A DNA stretch of 60,233 nt from Myxococcales bacterium (GTDB lineage Bacteria; Myxococcota_A; Polyangia; Fen-1088): the NCBI GenBank assembly GCA_025350815.1, contig JANXXE010000012.1, positions 1 to 60,233 of the forward strand. The letters run 5' to 3'. The notes beneath the pieces are model-generated. The model saw nothing but the letters and a program-made list of their open reading frames with translations, searched no databases and had not been told where the DNA came from. Shown one piece after another: positions 51,286 through 60,183 of this stretch (position 1 is the stretch's first letter; every line of letters starts with the position of its first letter). A program made the translations under genes and the position numbers.

Positions 51286-51315
51286 TTGCGCTAGTGATCA
51301 AGGTTGTATAACCTT
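51286..51315 (+). promoter_or_regulatory. Promoter with inverted repeat before the HTH-AAA-protease operon
   Basis: TTGCGC (51286-51291) and TATAAC (51307-51312) have a 15-bp spacing and could be -35/-10 boxes. The inverted repeat AAGGTT-GTAT-AACCTT (51300-51315) covers the -10 box, as an autorepressor site would. The GTG at 51323 lies 11 bp after the -10, implying a near-leaderless mRNA. This supports 51323 rather than an ATG at 51254 as the start of the HTH gene. Confidence 0.5.
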
Positions 51316-51322
51316 CGCGCGA

Positions 51323-51532
51323 GTGGCCCAGCCAGCAACTATATCCGACCTTCTCACCATCAAGGCGGCGGCCGAGCTACTCGGAGTGAGCGAGCAGACC
51401 CTTCGCCGATGGGACAAGGCCGGAAAGCTGCGGGCTCGTCGGCATCCCATGAATGGCTACCGGATCTATCCGCGCAAGATAGTCCTAGACCTCAAGCGGA
51501 AGATTCTGTCAGACGGGAACGCAGGGCGATGA
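51323..51532 (+). CDS. Small MerR/excisionase-type HTH regulator
   Basis: The 69-residue product from GTG 51323 has LTIKAAAELLGVSEQTLRRW, then KAGKLRARRHPMNGYRIY, a single winged-helix DNA-binding domain of the MerR/excisionase type, and a basic tail. An upstream ATG (51254) would add a leader across the promoter. It overlaps the ATPase gene by 4 bp and probably represses the operon through the inverted repeat at 51300-51315. Confidence 0.8.
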   Translation: MAQPATISDLLTIKAAAELLGVSEQTLRRWDKAGKLRARRHPMNGYRIYPRKIVLDLKRKILSDGNAGR

Positions 51533-52512
51533 AGGCCGACATCCTCAAGCTGCTGCTCCAGTCGCACGCCGACGGCGATGAATCGTCGTTTCGGAAGGCC
51601 GCCCTGCAGCTTGCTGCCGCCGAGAGCGGAGCAGGTCACGTCCGAGTTGCCGATGAGATCCGCGCGATCATCGCGAAGATGCCTCCCGCGAGTACGCGCA
51701 AGGCTGGCCCCATCGTCGACATCGCCAGCCCTCGCGGCGAGCTCGCCGACATTCTCGAAGGCGGCCATCGCGACGAGCGCCTGCGCGACATCGTCCTACG
51801 TGACGAGGTGCGCGATCTCCTGCTCCGGGTGATCTCAGAGAACCGGTCGCGCGGTCGCCTTGAGCGCTTCGGCGTCTCGCCAAGACGCAGACTGCTCTTT
51901 CACGGCGCTCCAGGCTGCGGGAAGACGCTGGCAGCGGCGGTGCTCGCTGGCGAGATGGGCCTGCCGCTGATGACCGTTCGCTTCGACGCGCTCTTCTCGC
52001 GTTTCTTGGGAGCGACAGCGGTTCAACTCCGGGCGATCTTCGCCGAGATGCCACGTCGTCCCGGCATCTACCTCTTCGACGAGTTCGATTCGGTGGCGAA
52101 GGCCCGGGGCGACTCTCAGGACGTCGGCGAGATGAACCGTGTCGTCACCGCGTTCCTCCAGCTCGTCGACGCCGACGTCAGCGGGAGCATCCTCGTCGCC
52201 GCCACGAACCACGTCGATCTGCTCGACCGCGCTGTGTTCCGACGATTCGACGTCATCGTGCCGTTCGAGAAGCCGACACGGGACCAGCTCGTCGATCTCC
52301 TCAAGCTGCGCTTGGGAACGATCGGCCTGACGGAGGCCCAAGCCGCACAGCTTGCCTCACGAGCCGAGGGCTGGAGCTTCGCCGATGTCGCACGGGCCTG
52401 CGACGACGCGGTTCGAACCATGGCGCTCGACGATCGCGAGGAGGTCACCGAGCGAGACGTCGTCCACGCGCTCGAGGAGCTGAAGCGACGCGAGTTGCCG
52501 GCCGGGAGATGA
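51529..52512 (+). CDS. AAA+ ATPase, IetA-like defence component
   Basis: The 327-residue protein has one AAA+ module: Walker A GAPGCGKT (126-133), Walker B YLFDEFD (181-187), sensor-1 AATN (224-227) and an Arg finger in FRRFD (238-240). The N-terminal ~100 residues are helical. It forms a coupled pair with a subtilisin-like protease 3 bp downstream, the arrangement of the IetAS anti-phage/plasmid-incompatibility system. Its presumed role is to control or activate the protease using ATP. Confidence 0.88.
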   Translation: MKADILKLLLQSHADGDESSFRKAALQLAAAESGAGHVRVADEIRAIIAKMPPASTRKAGPIVDIASPRGELADILEGGHRDERLRDIVLRDEVRDLLLRVISENRSRGRLERFGVSPRRRLLFHGAPGCGKTLAAAVLAGEMGLPLMTVRFDALFSRFLGATAVQLRAIFAEMPRRPGIYLFDEFDSVAKARGDSQDVGEMNRVVTAFLQLVDADVSGSILVAATNHVDLLDRAVFRRFDVIVPFEKPTRDQLVDLLKLRLGTIGLTEAQAAQLASRAEGWSFADVARACDDAVRTMALDDREEVTERDVVHALEELKRRELPAGR

Positions 52513-52515
52513 TCC

Positions 52516-55041
52516 ATGGCCGAAGAACGGCTACCGCTACTTCGCGGACGTGTTTCCGCGGTCGAGAGCTACGAAGCTCCGCAGCGTGGTGGCTCGCCGC
52601 CGAAGCTCCCTTCTCTCGATCCGCTCGCCCATAGAACTCGACTTGTCGCCCAGCTCGACACGATCGAGCGTCAAGTGCAGGCGCGTGCGGAGACCGCGCG
52701 TGATGAGGTGGCGACCCGCGAGATTGTTGCAGTGCACCCTTCCGCCGGCGCGAAGCTCACGCCGGAGCAGCTCGACGACGTGCGCGAGGATGCGCGTCTC
52801 ATCGGCGTGGTCCTGGAGACCGGCGCGGTCCTTCTCGACGTGGCCAACCCGCATCTCGGCTACCTTCGCGAGAAGATCGACGCCTTCGCCGCCGACGCGG
52901 GTTCGACAACGAAGACGGAGAAGGACGGGACCACGACGGTCCGCCGCGACAAGGAACGCGCGATTGCCCCGCTCGACACCATCCGCCTGGCACAGCTGGA
53001 CGATGTTCGCGGCCCGCAGTTTCGCGCAGAACTCCTCGTTGCTGATCGCCCGTACTGGTTCGAGATCGCCTGCCGAGGTGGCTATCGCCGCCCACTCTCC
53101 GAGACAGAAGCAAGCCGCGCGCAGATCGCCCGCCAGCTACATCGTGCGGGTGCGCCCCACGAGAGGCTCGATGAGTTCATTGGACCGGAGCAGGTTTACC
53201 TTTTTGTGAGGCTCACGCAGCAGAAGCTCGATGCGCTGCGTGCCGCGACGGACTGCATCTACGAGGTGGAGCTTGCTCCGCCGCCACTCCGAGATCTCTG
53301 CTTGCTCGAGGACGTCACGACGAAGGACGTGAAGGCGTTCTTGCTGCAGCCGCCGGCTGTGGACGCGCCCGCGGTCGTCATCCTCGACACCGGCATCGCG
53401 ACTGCGCACCCGCTACTGAAGCCGGCGATCCTTTCCGCGACAACGGCGAGCGATCTGATCCCGTCGCCCGAGGACACGAACGGCCACGGCACGAAGATGG
53501 CCGGCGTCGCCCTCTACCGCGATCTCGGCGCCGCGATTGAGCGAGGGAACGCCGTCGCGCCGCACTGGCTCCAGAGCAGCCGCCTGTTGGTGCAGCCAGG
53601 CCAGGGTACGGCGTCTGACGACAACTACGTGAATTGGCCGGTCCTCACCCTCGGGGCGGTGCGCTCGGCTGAGGATGCCGATCCTCGACCGCGTGATCGC
53701 GTGTTCGTGCTCGCGATCACCAGGACGATGCAGGAACCACCGCTCGATGGGCTCGTCGCGACCCTCTGGAGCCAAGCCATCGATCAGATCGTCCACCACG
53801 AAGGCCACGGGCGGCTGCTCGTCGTCTCGGCGGGGAACGCCAGGTACGACCAGTGGCTGGCGCTCGCAGAGCAGCATCCGCAGCTCCAGCTCTCCGAGAA
53901 GATCCATCAACCCGCGCAGGCAGCGAACGCGCTGACGGTGGGCGCGTTCACCACGCGAGTCGAGCTTCCGGGATCGAAGGACTACGCCGAAGCACAAGTC
54001 GTCGCGAAGCGCCCGGGCGGCATCTCCCCGTTCACGAGCACGGGCCTCTCGGGAAACGAGTGGCCGATCAAGCCGGACGTCGTCATGGAAGGCGGGAACC
54101 TCGCGATTTCGGGCTCGCTGCCCGACGCGAGCGTCCCTACGCTGAGCGCGCTGACGACCAACCACCGGCACACGCTCGGGCAGCCCCTCGGCCAGATCTC
54201 AATGACGAGCGAAGCCACCGCACGCGCCGCAAACCTCGCGGCGTGCATCTGGGCGGTCGAGCCCAAGCTCCGCCCGGAAACGATACGTGGGCTGATCGTC
54301 CATTCGGCGTCCTGGACTCCGGAGATGGTCGCGCAGTTTGGAGGAATGAACGATCGCCTCCCCGCGTGCGGTTACGGCGTACCGGATGAGCGGCTTGCGC
54401 GTGAGTGCGCCCAGGAGCGTGCGACGGTTCTCATCGAGGACGAGATGCCGAACGCGGTCGTCGAGGAGGAGCCGAAGAAGAAGCCGCCCAAGCGCCCGAC
54501 GACGAAGACCACGGAGCCGAAGCTGCGACGCAAGCTCAAGCTCTTTCGGCTCCCAATCCCGAGCGAGCTGCTGGGCGAGACCGACCCTGACGTCGAGCTG
54601 CGCGTCACGCTCTCCTACTTCACCGAGCCGAACAAGTTCGGCCGCACCGTCTTTCGCGGACTCGATCTCAAGTGGGACATGCAGGGACCGCAGGAGTCGG
54701 AGAGCGCGTTCCTCCAGCGCATCAACGTCTTGAAGCGACCAAAAGGGGCCGATGGGAAGCGTCAGAAGGTGGCCGCCACGAAGTCGTTCCCGTGGGATCT
54801 CGGGGTACAGCTTCGCAGTCGCGGCACTGTTCAGAGCGACCGATGGCGCGGCAAGATGTCCGCGCTCGCCGGGGACAAGCTCATCGCGATCATCCCGGTG
54901 CTCGGATGGTGGGATCAGCGCCGGCACCTGAAGGAGCAGGGCATGCGCTTCTCGCTCATCGTCTCGGTCTTCGGTCCGGGCGTCTACGCGGCCATCAAAC
55001 CTCGCGTGGAGGTACCGATCTCGATGTCCATCGAGATCTGA
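52516..55041 (+). CDS. Subtilisin-like serine protease, IetS-like defence effector
   Basis: The 841-residue protein has no signal peptide, so it acts in the cytoplasm. The S8 triad is Asp291 (VVILDTGI), His324 (NGHGTKMAG) and Ser565 (ISMTSEATARAA), with oxyanion Asn441 (VVSAGNAR). The ~280-residue N-terminal and ~200-residue C-terminal regions are not recognised; the C-terminus has a Lys/Pro/Thr-rich stretch (about 650-680) and a beta domain. In IetAS the protease is the toxic effector. The triad is intact, so the module looks functional. Confidence 0.88.
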   Translation: MAEERLPLLRGRVSAVESYEAPQRGGSPPKLPSLDPLAHRTRLVAQLDTIERQVQARAETARDEVATREIVAVHPSAGAKLTPEQLDDVREDARLIGVVLETGAVLLDVANPHLGYLREKIDAFAADAGSTTKTEKDGTTTVRRDKERAIAPLDTIRLAQLDDVRGPQFRAELLVADRPYWFEIACRGGYRRPLSETEASRAQIARQLHRAGAPHERLDEFIGPEQVYLFVRLTQQKLDALRAATDCIYEVELAPPPLRDLCLLEDVTTKDVKAFLLQPPAVDAPAVVILDTGIATAHPLLKPAILSATTASDLIPSPEDTNGHGTKMAGVALYRDLGAAIERGNAVAPHWLQSSRLLVQPGQGTASDDNYVNWPVLTLGAVRSAEDADPRPRDRVFVLAITRTMQEPPLDGLVATLWSQAIDQIVHHEGHGRLLVVSAGNARYDQWLALAEQHPQLQLSEKIHQPAQAANALTVGAFTTRVELPGSKDYAEAQVVAKRPGGISPFTSTGLSGNEWPIKPDVVMEGGNLAISGSLPDASVPTLSALTTNHRHTLGQPLGQISMTSEATARAANLAACIWAVEPKLRPETIRGLIVHSASWTPEMVAQFGGMNDRLPACGYGVPDERLARECAQERATVLIEDEMPNAVVEEEPKKKPPKRPTTKTTEPKLRRKLKLFRLPIPSELLGETDPDVELRVTLSYFTEPNKFGRTVFRGLDLKWDMQGPQESESAFLQRINVLKRPKGADGKRQKVAATKSFPWDLGVQLRSRGTVQSDRWRGKMSALAGDKLIAIIPVLGWWDQRRHLKEQGMRFSLIVSVFGPGVYAAIKPRVEVPISMSIEI

Positions 55042-55064
55042 TCGAGCCAATATAGCCGACAACC

Positions 55065-55322
55065 CTATGTAAATACGCAAGAAACAGCCGGACTAACAGG
55101 GCTGGCGATGTTGTCGCCGGCATCTTCGCGTCCGACAAACATGAAATTCTTTCTTCCCAGGGCCACGACTCGGAGCGCGGATTCGCTTCTGTTGTTGTCC
55201 GGTGGAATCCGGGCGTCGTCGAGGAATCGAGTCAACTCGGTCCAGTTGTTGAGCGCGTATGAAATCGCGCTGCCCATGGGGCTTTTGGGCACATGCTGGC
55301 CCTTGCGATCTTCCAACCACAC
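55065..55322 (-). pseudogene. IS66-family transposase remnant
   Basis: The fragment reads LEDRKGQHVPKSPMGSAISY, ALNNWTELTRFLDDARIPPD, NNRSESALRVVALGRKNFMF, VGREDAGDNIAS. This is the conserved C-terminal part of IS66 TnpC (the DNN-E region and RKNFLFVG). The normal continuation after GDNIA (GLYSLV-type) is missing, and the N-terminal ~400 residues are absent. It lies 24 bp beyond the protease stop. It marks a boundary of the acquired island. Confidence 0.85.
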
Positions 55323-55334
55323 CGGCCTGACCGC

Positions 55335-56444
55335 CTACTTCAACCCTCCGTTTTGCGCAGCGTCTGCGCCCGTATCTTTCGGGCGCGCAGCCAGTGCGGA
55401 GATCAGGTGGCGCAGCATCGCGAGCATCGTGAGGGTCCAAGCGGCGATGGCGACGTACACGGATACGCGCGGGATGGCGATCAGATAGGACGCGTCGACG
55501 GCCGCCGCCAGCCGAATGGTACACACGGTGTACATGCCCACCGGGAACACCGCGCTCCAGTAGAGGGGATCATAGCGAAGGGGGAATCGTCGCCAGACGT
55601 GCCGCCACAGGCCGAGAACGACCAGCATCGGGATCCACCACGTTGCCGTCGCCCACCACATCAGGGTGAGGCCGCGGACGAACGGCAGTACCTGCACGAT
55701 AATGGCGGCGTGCGGGGCCGCCAGCACCAGCAACGCGCCCGCCAGGGTGGAGATGGCAGCGGCCCCCATGTTGATCCAGTAGGGCGGCGACAGATCGGAC
55801 GGGGTCATCTCGAAGAAGGTGCAGCGGTAGAAAATGAGGCCGATGATCCACAGGTACAGCATCCCGCCACCCAGCCAGACCACCAGGCAGAACAGCAGTG
55901 CCGGCGCTTCGTACGGGTGCAACCCCGGCGCCAGTTGCGCGCCCAGCGCGGCCACCGACTGCGCAGCCACGACCACGACCAGCCAGCCGCCGTTGAGACC
56001 CTCGGGCAGCGGCGGTTTGTTCTTCTTCACAATGAACATGGCAAGGATGGTGTACGTGAGCGCCAGCCACAGCACGATGCCCACGGCCCACAGGACGCAC
56101 GCCGCGCGAAAGGCGCCTCCGATCACTAGGCACTGCGATCCCAGCACGCACGTAGCCGCCACCGATGTGAAGAAGCCGACCGCGCGGCCGTGGTGCCACA
56201 GGTCCGCCAGCACGCGATCACGGTGGCGAACGACGCGCGCGATCATCAGGGCCCAGACCACCGGATAGAAAGCCAGATTGAGGGCGAACAAGACGGCGCC
56301 GATCGCCCGCAGCCCAAGCAGGTGCGTGGCCAGCGACACGATCCCGGTGGCCATCACCAGCGCGAAGTACGCCGGATGCAGATCAGCCAGTCCGCCCAGA
56401 GCGGGCGGGGACGTTCCGGGGCCGGGCGCGGCATCGATGGACAT
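55335..56444 (-). CDS. TehA/SLAC1-like ten-helix membrane transporter
   Basis: ATG 56444 overlaps the upstream small-protein stop by 1 bp (TGATG) and gives 369 residues. About ten membrane helices begin with HPAYFALVMATGIVSLATHLLG, the typical opening of TehA/SLAC1/C4-dicarboxylate-type proteins, and LYWSAVFPVGMYTVC comes later. The family carries anions or tellurite-like compounds across the inner membrane; the substrate is not set by sequence. It is the last gene of the operon with the DUF6755-like and cytochrome-like genes. Confidence 0.85.
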   Translation of the reverse strand: MSIDAAPGPGTSPPALGGLADLHPAYFALVMATGIVSLATHLLGLRAIGAVLFALNLAFYPVVWALMIARVVRHRDRVLADLWHHGRAVGFFTSVAATCVLGSQCLVIGGAFRAACVLWAVGIVLWLALTYTILAMFIVKKNKPPLPEGLNGGWLVVVVAAQSVAALGAQLAPGLHPYEAPALLFCLVVWLGGGMLYLWIIGLIFYRCTFFEMTPSDLSPPYWINMGAAAISTLAGALLVLAAPHAAIIVQVLPFVRGLTLMWWATATWWIPMLVVLGLWRHVWRRFPLRYDPLYWSAVFPVGMYTVCTIRLAAAVDASYLIAIPRVSVYVAIAAWTLTMLAMLRHLISALAARPKDTGADAAQNGGLK

Positions 56445-56656
56445 CAGAGGTATCGCAGCAGGCCCAGGTTGAGGAGGAAGCAAGCGGCGCTGGCCGCCAC
56501 AGAGGGAAGCACGACCGCCGTGTTCCCACCGAGGAATGCATTCATCGTCGCCGTGAAAAGCCACAACTGGGCGACGATCAAGATGAGAACGAAACAAAGT
56601 ATTCCATGGACAATCGTCGGTTGATGCGCGCGCAGCGGTGCCCGTCGTAGGGGCAT
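56444..56656 (-). CDS. Small two-helix membrane protein (DUF6755-like)
   Basis: ATG 56656 gives 70 residues; an ATG at 56674 overlaps the previous gene. HQPTIVHGILCFVLILIVAQ and AASAACFLLNLGLLRYL are two membrane helices, and TATMNAFLGGN is the loop. The pattern matches a small membrane protein family (DUF6755-like, from memory) found beside TehA-type and Rieske-type genes in Myxococcota. It is likely a subunit or stabiliser of a membrane complex. Confidence 0.75.
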   Translation of the reverse strand: MPLRRAPLRAHQPTIVHGILCFVLILIVAQLWLFTATMNAFLGGNTAVVLPSVAASAACFLLNLGLLRYL

Positions 56657-56657
56657 A

Positions 56658-57798
56658 TCAGACGGTCCTTTCATCCATGCCGATCGCCCACACCTCGTCT
56701 CCCCGTACCTCGCACAGATCGAAATAACCCTCGTGGCAGGGACAGTGCAGCACCCCTTCGGCCACGCGCGGGACCACCGCCTTGCGCCAGTCCGAAGAGG
56801 GCGCGGCGGCAGCGCGGACAAATCTGCTGGTAGTGGTCGGCGTCGCGACGGTCGAGCTCGTAGCGGAATCCCAGCTCTCGTTCGACCTGGGTCAGGTCGC
56901 GGATCAGCTCCGCCGGGGCAAATGTGGCCGCGCACCTCTTGCAAGCGGCCTGCTCGCCCATGCGGGCGGCTTCCTTGTACAGGGCGACCCCGATCTGGGC
57001 GGGTCGCTGGAAGACGTGGAAAAACTTGCCGAAAGGCAGCCACAGCAGCGTCAACACGACGGTGATCGCGTGGACGATGGCCAGAAACCCATAGGCGTAG
57101 CCACGCATCCAGGTGTAGCTGACGGTCAGCATCAGTCCGCTGACGCTGATGGCAGCAAGCACAAGCAGCGGCAGGATGTCCTCGCCGAACTGCTGCGCGG
57201 CGGCCGCGCCGTGATCCCGTATGCGCCGCCGGAATGCCAGCATCACGCCACCCATGACCAGGAACGAGCACCACACCATGCCGTGAAGGACCAGGAACGC
57301 GGTCACCGACTCGATGCGGAAGCTGGCGACCGGCACGCCGAAGACGAAGGCGCGGTATGTGTCGAGCGCGCCGGGGATCGTTTCGAAGTGCAGCCAGCCC
57401 CACACCAGCGGGAAGGTGATCGCTGCTGCGCCGATGCAACCTCACATGATCTCCAGGTGGGCGGCGCCGCGCAGGACGCCGCGGCGGAAGATGAACCGGT
57501 TGGCCACCACTTCGACCAGCAGGCGGCGCAGCACCTCGCCCAGGTTCTTGACAAAGAAGCGGGGATTGGCCATCACGCGCCAGCCGCGCCGCCAGTACAT
57601 CCGCGTGGGCGGCCGTTGCAGCCAGACCGAGTAGCGGTAGGTGATGCCGAAGGTGGCGAACAGCGTGGCGAAGGTGTATCCGACCAGCGCGGCGTCGAAG
57701 TGCCTGAGGTTCCGAGAACCCGCCACAATGAGCGCGGCCAGGAGGCAGGTGGCAAGGGCACCGCTCAGGAGGGCGCGAACCTGGAACCCGCGGAACAT
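56658..57798 (-). pseudogene. Cytochrome b-like membrane protein with Rieske-type C-terminus, disrupted twice
   Basis: From ATG 57798 the frame reads through helix-rich sequence to HLEIM, then an in-frame TGA at 57444-57442. The same frame continues directly as [20 protein letters not shown], so the stop stands where a residue such as Trp (TGG) is expected. Six or so helices follow, then zinc-type pairs CKRC and CPRC. Near 56780 the frame shifts to [20 protein letters not shown], a Rieske-like CPCH motif, and ends at 56658. It was a membrane redox protein coupled to DUF6755/TehA-like genes. Whether the breaks are biological or sequencing errors cannot be told here. Confidence 0.65.
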
Positions 57799-57963
57799 GC
57801 GGTGCGCATTATAACAACGACCCGGGGCAGCGCCGTTGCGATTCGCGCTGATCTTGGCTTTCGTCCGCAGGATCGACGACCACCGTCCTTTCAGCTTCAC
57901 GCGACCCTTCCGGCTCAGGACCACCGACCGACCGGCCGGGGAAAATGGGCTTCGTCTTTACGG

Positions 57964-57987
57964 GGACTGTATTAGGGCATACAGTCC
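57964..57987. promoter_or_regulatory. 9-bp inverted repeat upstream of the ZU5-like lipoprotein gene
   Basis: GGACTGTAT (57964-57972) and ATACAGTCC (57979-57987) are perfect arms with a 6-bp spacer. They lie about 54 bp before the ATG at 58041, whose ribosome binding site is GAGGAG at 58028-58033. It could be an operator or an mRNA hairpin. The rest of 57799-58040 shows no gene. Confidence 0.5.
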
Positions 57988-58040
57988 GCGGGCGAATAGT
58001 TTTTGGGCTCAATAATTTCGTCCCCTTGAGGAGCGCCACC

Positions 58041-59264
58041 ATGACCAACCCCGCGCAACGAATTTTGATCGCGATGCTGCTGGCGACCCTCACCGCCTGC
58101 GGCTCGAGCAAGCCCGCCAACACCGGCACGGGCGGCAGCGGAGGTTCAGGCGGCACCACGGCCACCGGGGGCACGGCGGGAACCGGGGGCACCACCGCCA
58201 CCGCAGGGAGCACCGGCTCCGACGGCAGCGTGGGCTCCGACGTCGGCGGCTCCGACGTCGGCGTGGGCTCCGACCGCAGCGCGGGCTCCGACAGCAGCGT
58301 GGGCTCCGACAGCAGCTCCGACGTCGCCACCACGACCAAAGCGATCGCGGCCGCCACGGGGGGGGCCCTCACGATCACGGGCGGAGCGGTCAACATCCCC
58401 GCCGGCGCGCTCGCGGCCGACACGATGATCGCCGTGCGAGAGTCCTCGCCGGGCACGGACACGCCCAACAAGGATCAGATCGTGGGGCTCATCTACAACT
58501 TCGGCCCCAACGGTACGAAGTTCAAGTCGCCGGTCGAGCTGACGCTCCCGCTGACGAGCGCGGTGCCGACGGGCAAGAGCGCGATCGTCGCGTTCCTCGA
58601 TACGGCGACCAACGTCTGGGTGCCGCTCGCTTCCAACGTCTCGGGTGCGACGGGAGCTCAGAGGGTCACGGCCCTCACCTCGCACTTCACGCCGTTTGCC
58701 GTGCTGCTGCTGTCGACGGGCGGCGCCTGCCCGGCGACCGCCGCGTGTGGTGGGTCGCTGGTGGGCGCATGGGAGCTCACCACGTTCTGCAAGGCGGGGC
58801 CGCAGGAGACCGCCACGGTCGACTGCAAGGACGGCTCGTTCGAGTTCGCCACCGCAGTCTGGGACCTGACCGGCACGATGACGATCGCCGCCGACAACAC
58901 GTTCACGACGGCGCGCACGGTTCACGCCGATCGCTTCGTCACCGAGCCCCCGGCCTGCATCGCGCTCGCCAACACCGTTTTCACGCCGAAGATCGCCACG
59001 TGCGACGGTCTCGTGCCGGGTCTCAACAAAGAGTTTTCGCTGATGACGACGATCTGCACCGGGACGGTCGCCGCCGGGTGCACCTGCTTTGCGCCCACCG
59101 CGGTGCCGCAGACCCAGACGGGGACGATCGTCCCCTCGGGAACGACGTACATCGCGACCTTGACGGGCGGCCAGCCCGGCGGGCCCAACTCTTACTGCGT
59201 GAAGGGCAACGTGCTGACGGTGACGTCGCCGACCGGGGACGTCTTCACGGCTATCAAGAAGTAG
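58041..59264 (+). CDS. Lipoprotein with Ser/Asp/Gly-rich linker and ZU5-like domain
   Basis: ATG 58041 has a good ribosome binding site and gives 407 residues with lipobox LTAC. A Gly/Thr then Gly-Ser-Asp linker (about 24-95) precedes a ZU5-like beta domain (GGALTITGGAVNIPAGALAA, then PVELTLPL and SHFTPFAVLLL). A Cys-containing C-terminal domain follows (CGGSLVGAWELTTFC, TCTCFAP-type pattern, SYCVKGN). It is a surface protein of unknown ligand, typical of Myxococcota. Confidence 0.8.
   Translation: MTNPAQRILIAMLLATLTACGSSKPANTGTGGSGGSGGTTATGGTAGTGGTTATAGSTGSDGSVGSDVGGSDVGVGSDRSAGSDSSVGSDSSSDVATTTKAIAAATGGALTITGGAVNIPAGALAADTMIAVRESSPGTDTPNKDQIVGLIYNFGPNGTKFKSPVELTLPLTSAVPTGKSAIVAFLDTATNVWVPLASNVSGATGAQRVTALTSHFTPFAVLLLSTGGACPATAACGGSLVGAWELTTFCKAGPQETATVDCKDGSFEFATAVWDLTGTMTIAADNTFTTARTVHADRFVTEPPACIALANTVFTPKIATCDGLVPGLNKEFSLMTTICTGTVAAGCTCFAPTAVPQTQTGTIVPSGTTYIATLTGGQPGGPNSYCVKGNVLTVTSPTGDVFTAIKK
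58209..58325. repeat. Degenerate GGCTCCGAC repeats coding a Gly-Ser-Asp linker
   Basis: GGCTCCGAC recurs about seven times at 12-21 bp intervals and encodes the (V/A)GSD(S/V) linker of the lipoprotein. The repeats stay in frame, so copy-number change would alter only linker length. Confidence 0.7.
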
Positions 59265-59391
59265 TCGGCAGCGAACGGCACGGCTAAAGACCTAGCAGGG
59301 TTTCATCCATCTTCGGCGGAGGGGCCGGCTGTATCAGGCGTTCTCCGACCTTGAGCGGATGTGCGATCGGACCTCTGCACGTCCGCGCGGC

Positions 59392-60057
59392 TCACCAGAG
59401 CCACTCCCAGGCGACATTGGCGAAGTAGCTCCATTCCGGGTGAGGCCAGCTTCCCCCGGCGTCACTCCATGCGGATTTCTCCTGCTTCGTACAACCGTCG
59501 AACGCGTAGCAGTTCCGATGCTCTTCGAGACGCGCATTCTGTGAATGGAGGCCGATGCGTCGTTTTCCGCCGACGGTCAGTGAAAAGAGACCTTTCGCAG
59601 CGGCCTTGGAGATCCGGACGCCGGCGAAACCATGCCAGTCCACTGCGCTGTCCGCGACATGGAATAGTTCGAACTGCTTTCCGGAAGGAGCGCCGGTATC
59701 TGCCAGGCGTATGTAGTGGGCAGAGTAAATGACATTCGTGCCGAGTACCGGATCGATCGTCAGAGGATGTTCACCCGGCCCTTTGCAGAAAAGCCCGTTG
59801 TTTCCTTCAAGCGAAAACGCCGCCGTGGTGCCCGCCATCGGGACAGAGGCAGCGCCGTCGATTCCAAGGCCAAGTCGGAGGGCTAGATGATCCAGGTACA
59901 CAGCTCCCGTTGCGCCCAGGTACCCTCCTGGCGCATGACTTCCGAACCACACCACCGGCAGGTCTGACTGAAATCCCAAACCGATGGTTTTCGCGTCGGC
60001 CGAGGCCGCGACCAGTGACAAAATCCCAGTCAGGGTGAGGCTCTGAAGGAAGTTCAT
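59392..60057 (-). CDS. Exported protein of unknown function
   Basis: ATG 60057 gives 221 residues with a clear signal peptide (LTLTGILSLVAASADA). An in-frame start at 60114 lies before the signal peptide. The mature part is rich in Gly and aromatics (GLGFQSDLPVVWFGSHAPGG, DHLALRLGLGIDGAASV), has a Cys pair (HRNCYAFDGC) and ends with WEWLW, which would suit an outer-membrane or surface beta structure. No family is recognised. The gap 59265-59391 shows no gene. Confidence 0.6.
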   Translation of the reverse strand: MNFLQSLTLTGILSLVAASADAKTIGLGFQSDLPVVWFGSHAPGGYLGATGAVYLDHLALRLGLGIDGAASVPMAGTTAAFSLEGNNGLFCKGPGEHPLTIDPVLGTNVIYSAHYIRLADTGAPSGKQFELFHVADSAVDWHGFAGVRISKAAAKGLFSLTVGGKRRIGLHSQNARLEEHRNCYAFDGCTKQEKSAWSDAGGSWPHPEWSYFANVAWEWLW

Positions 60058-60183
60058 GCATTGGTATCGTCCCGATTTCATCGAAGTTGCGGATCCGAAG
60101 CGGCGCGAAACCATCGGGCGCGGCCACTTCGGATCCGGCGGGCAGATTCACGCCCGCATGTTCCCTATCGGGCTCGCGAGAAA

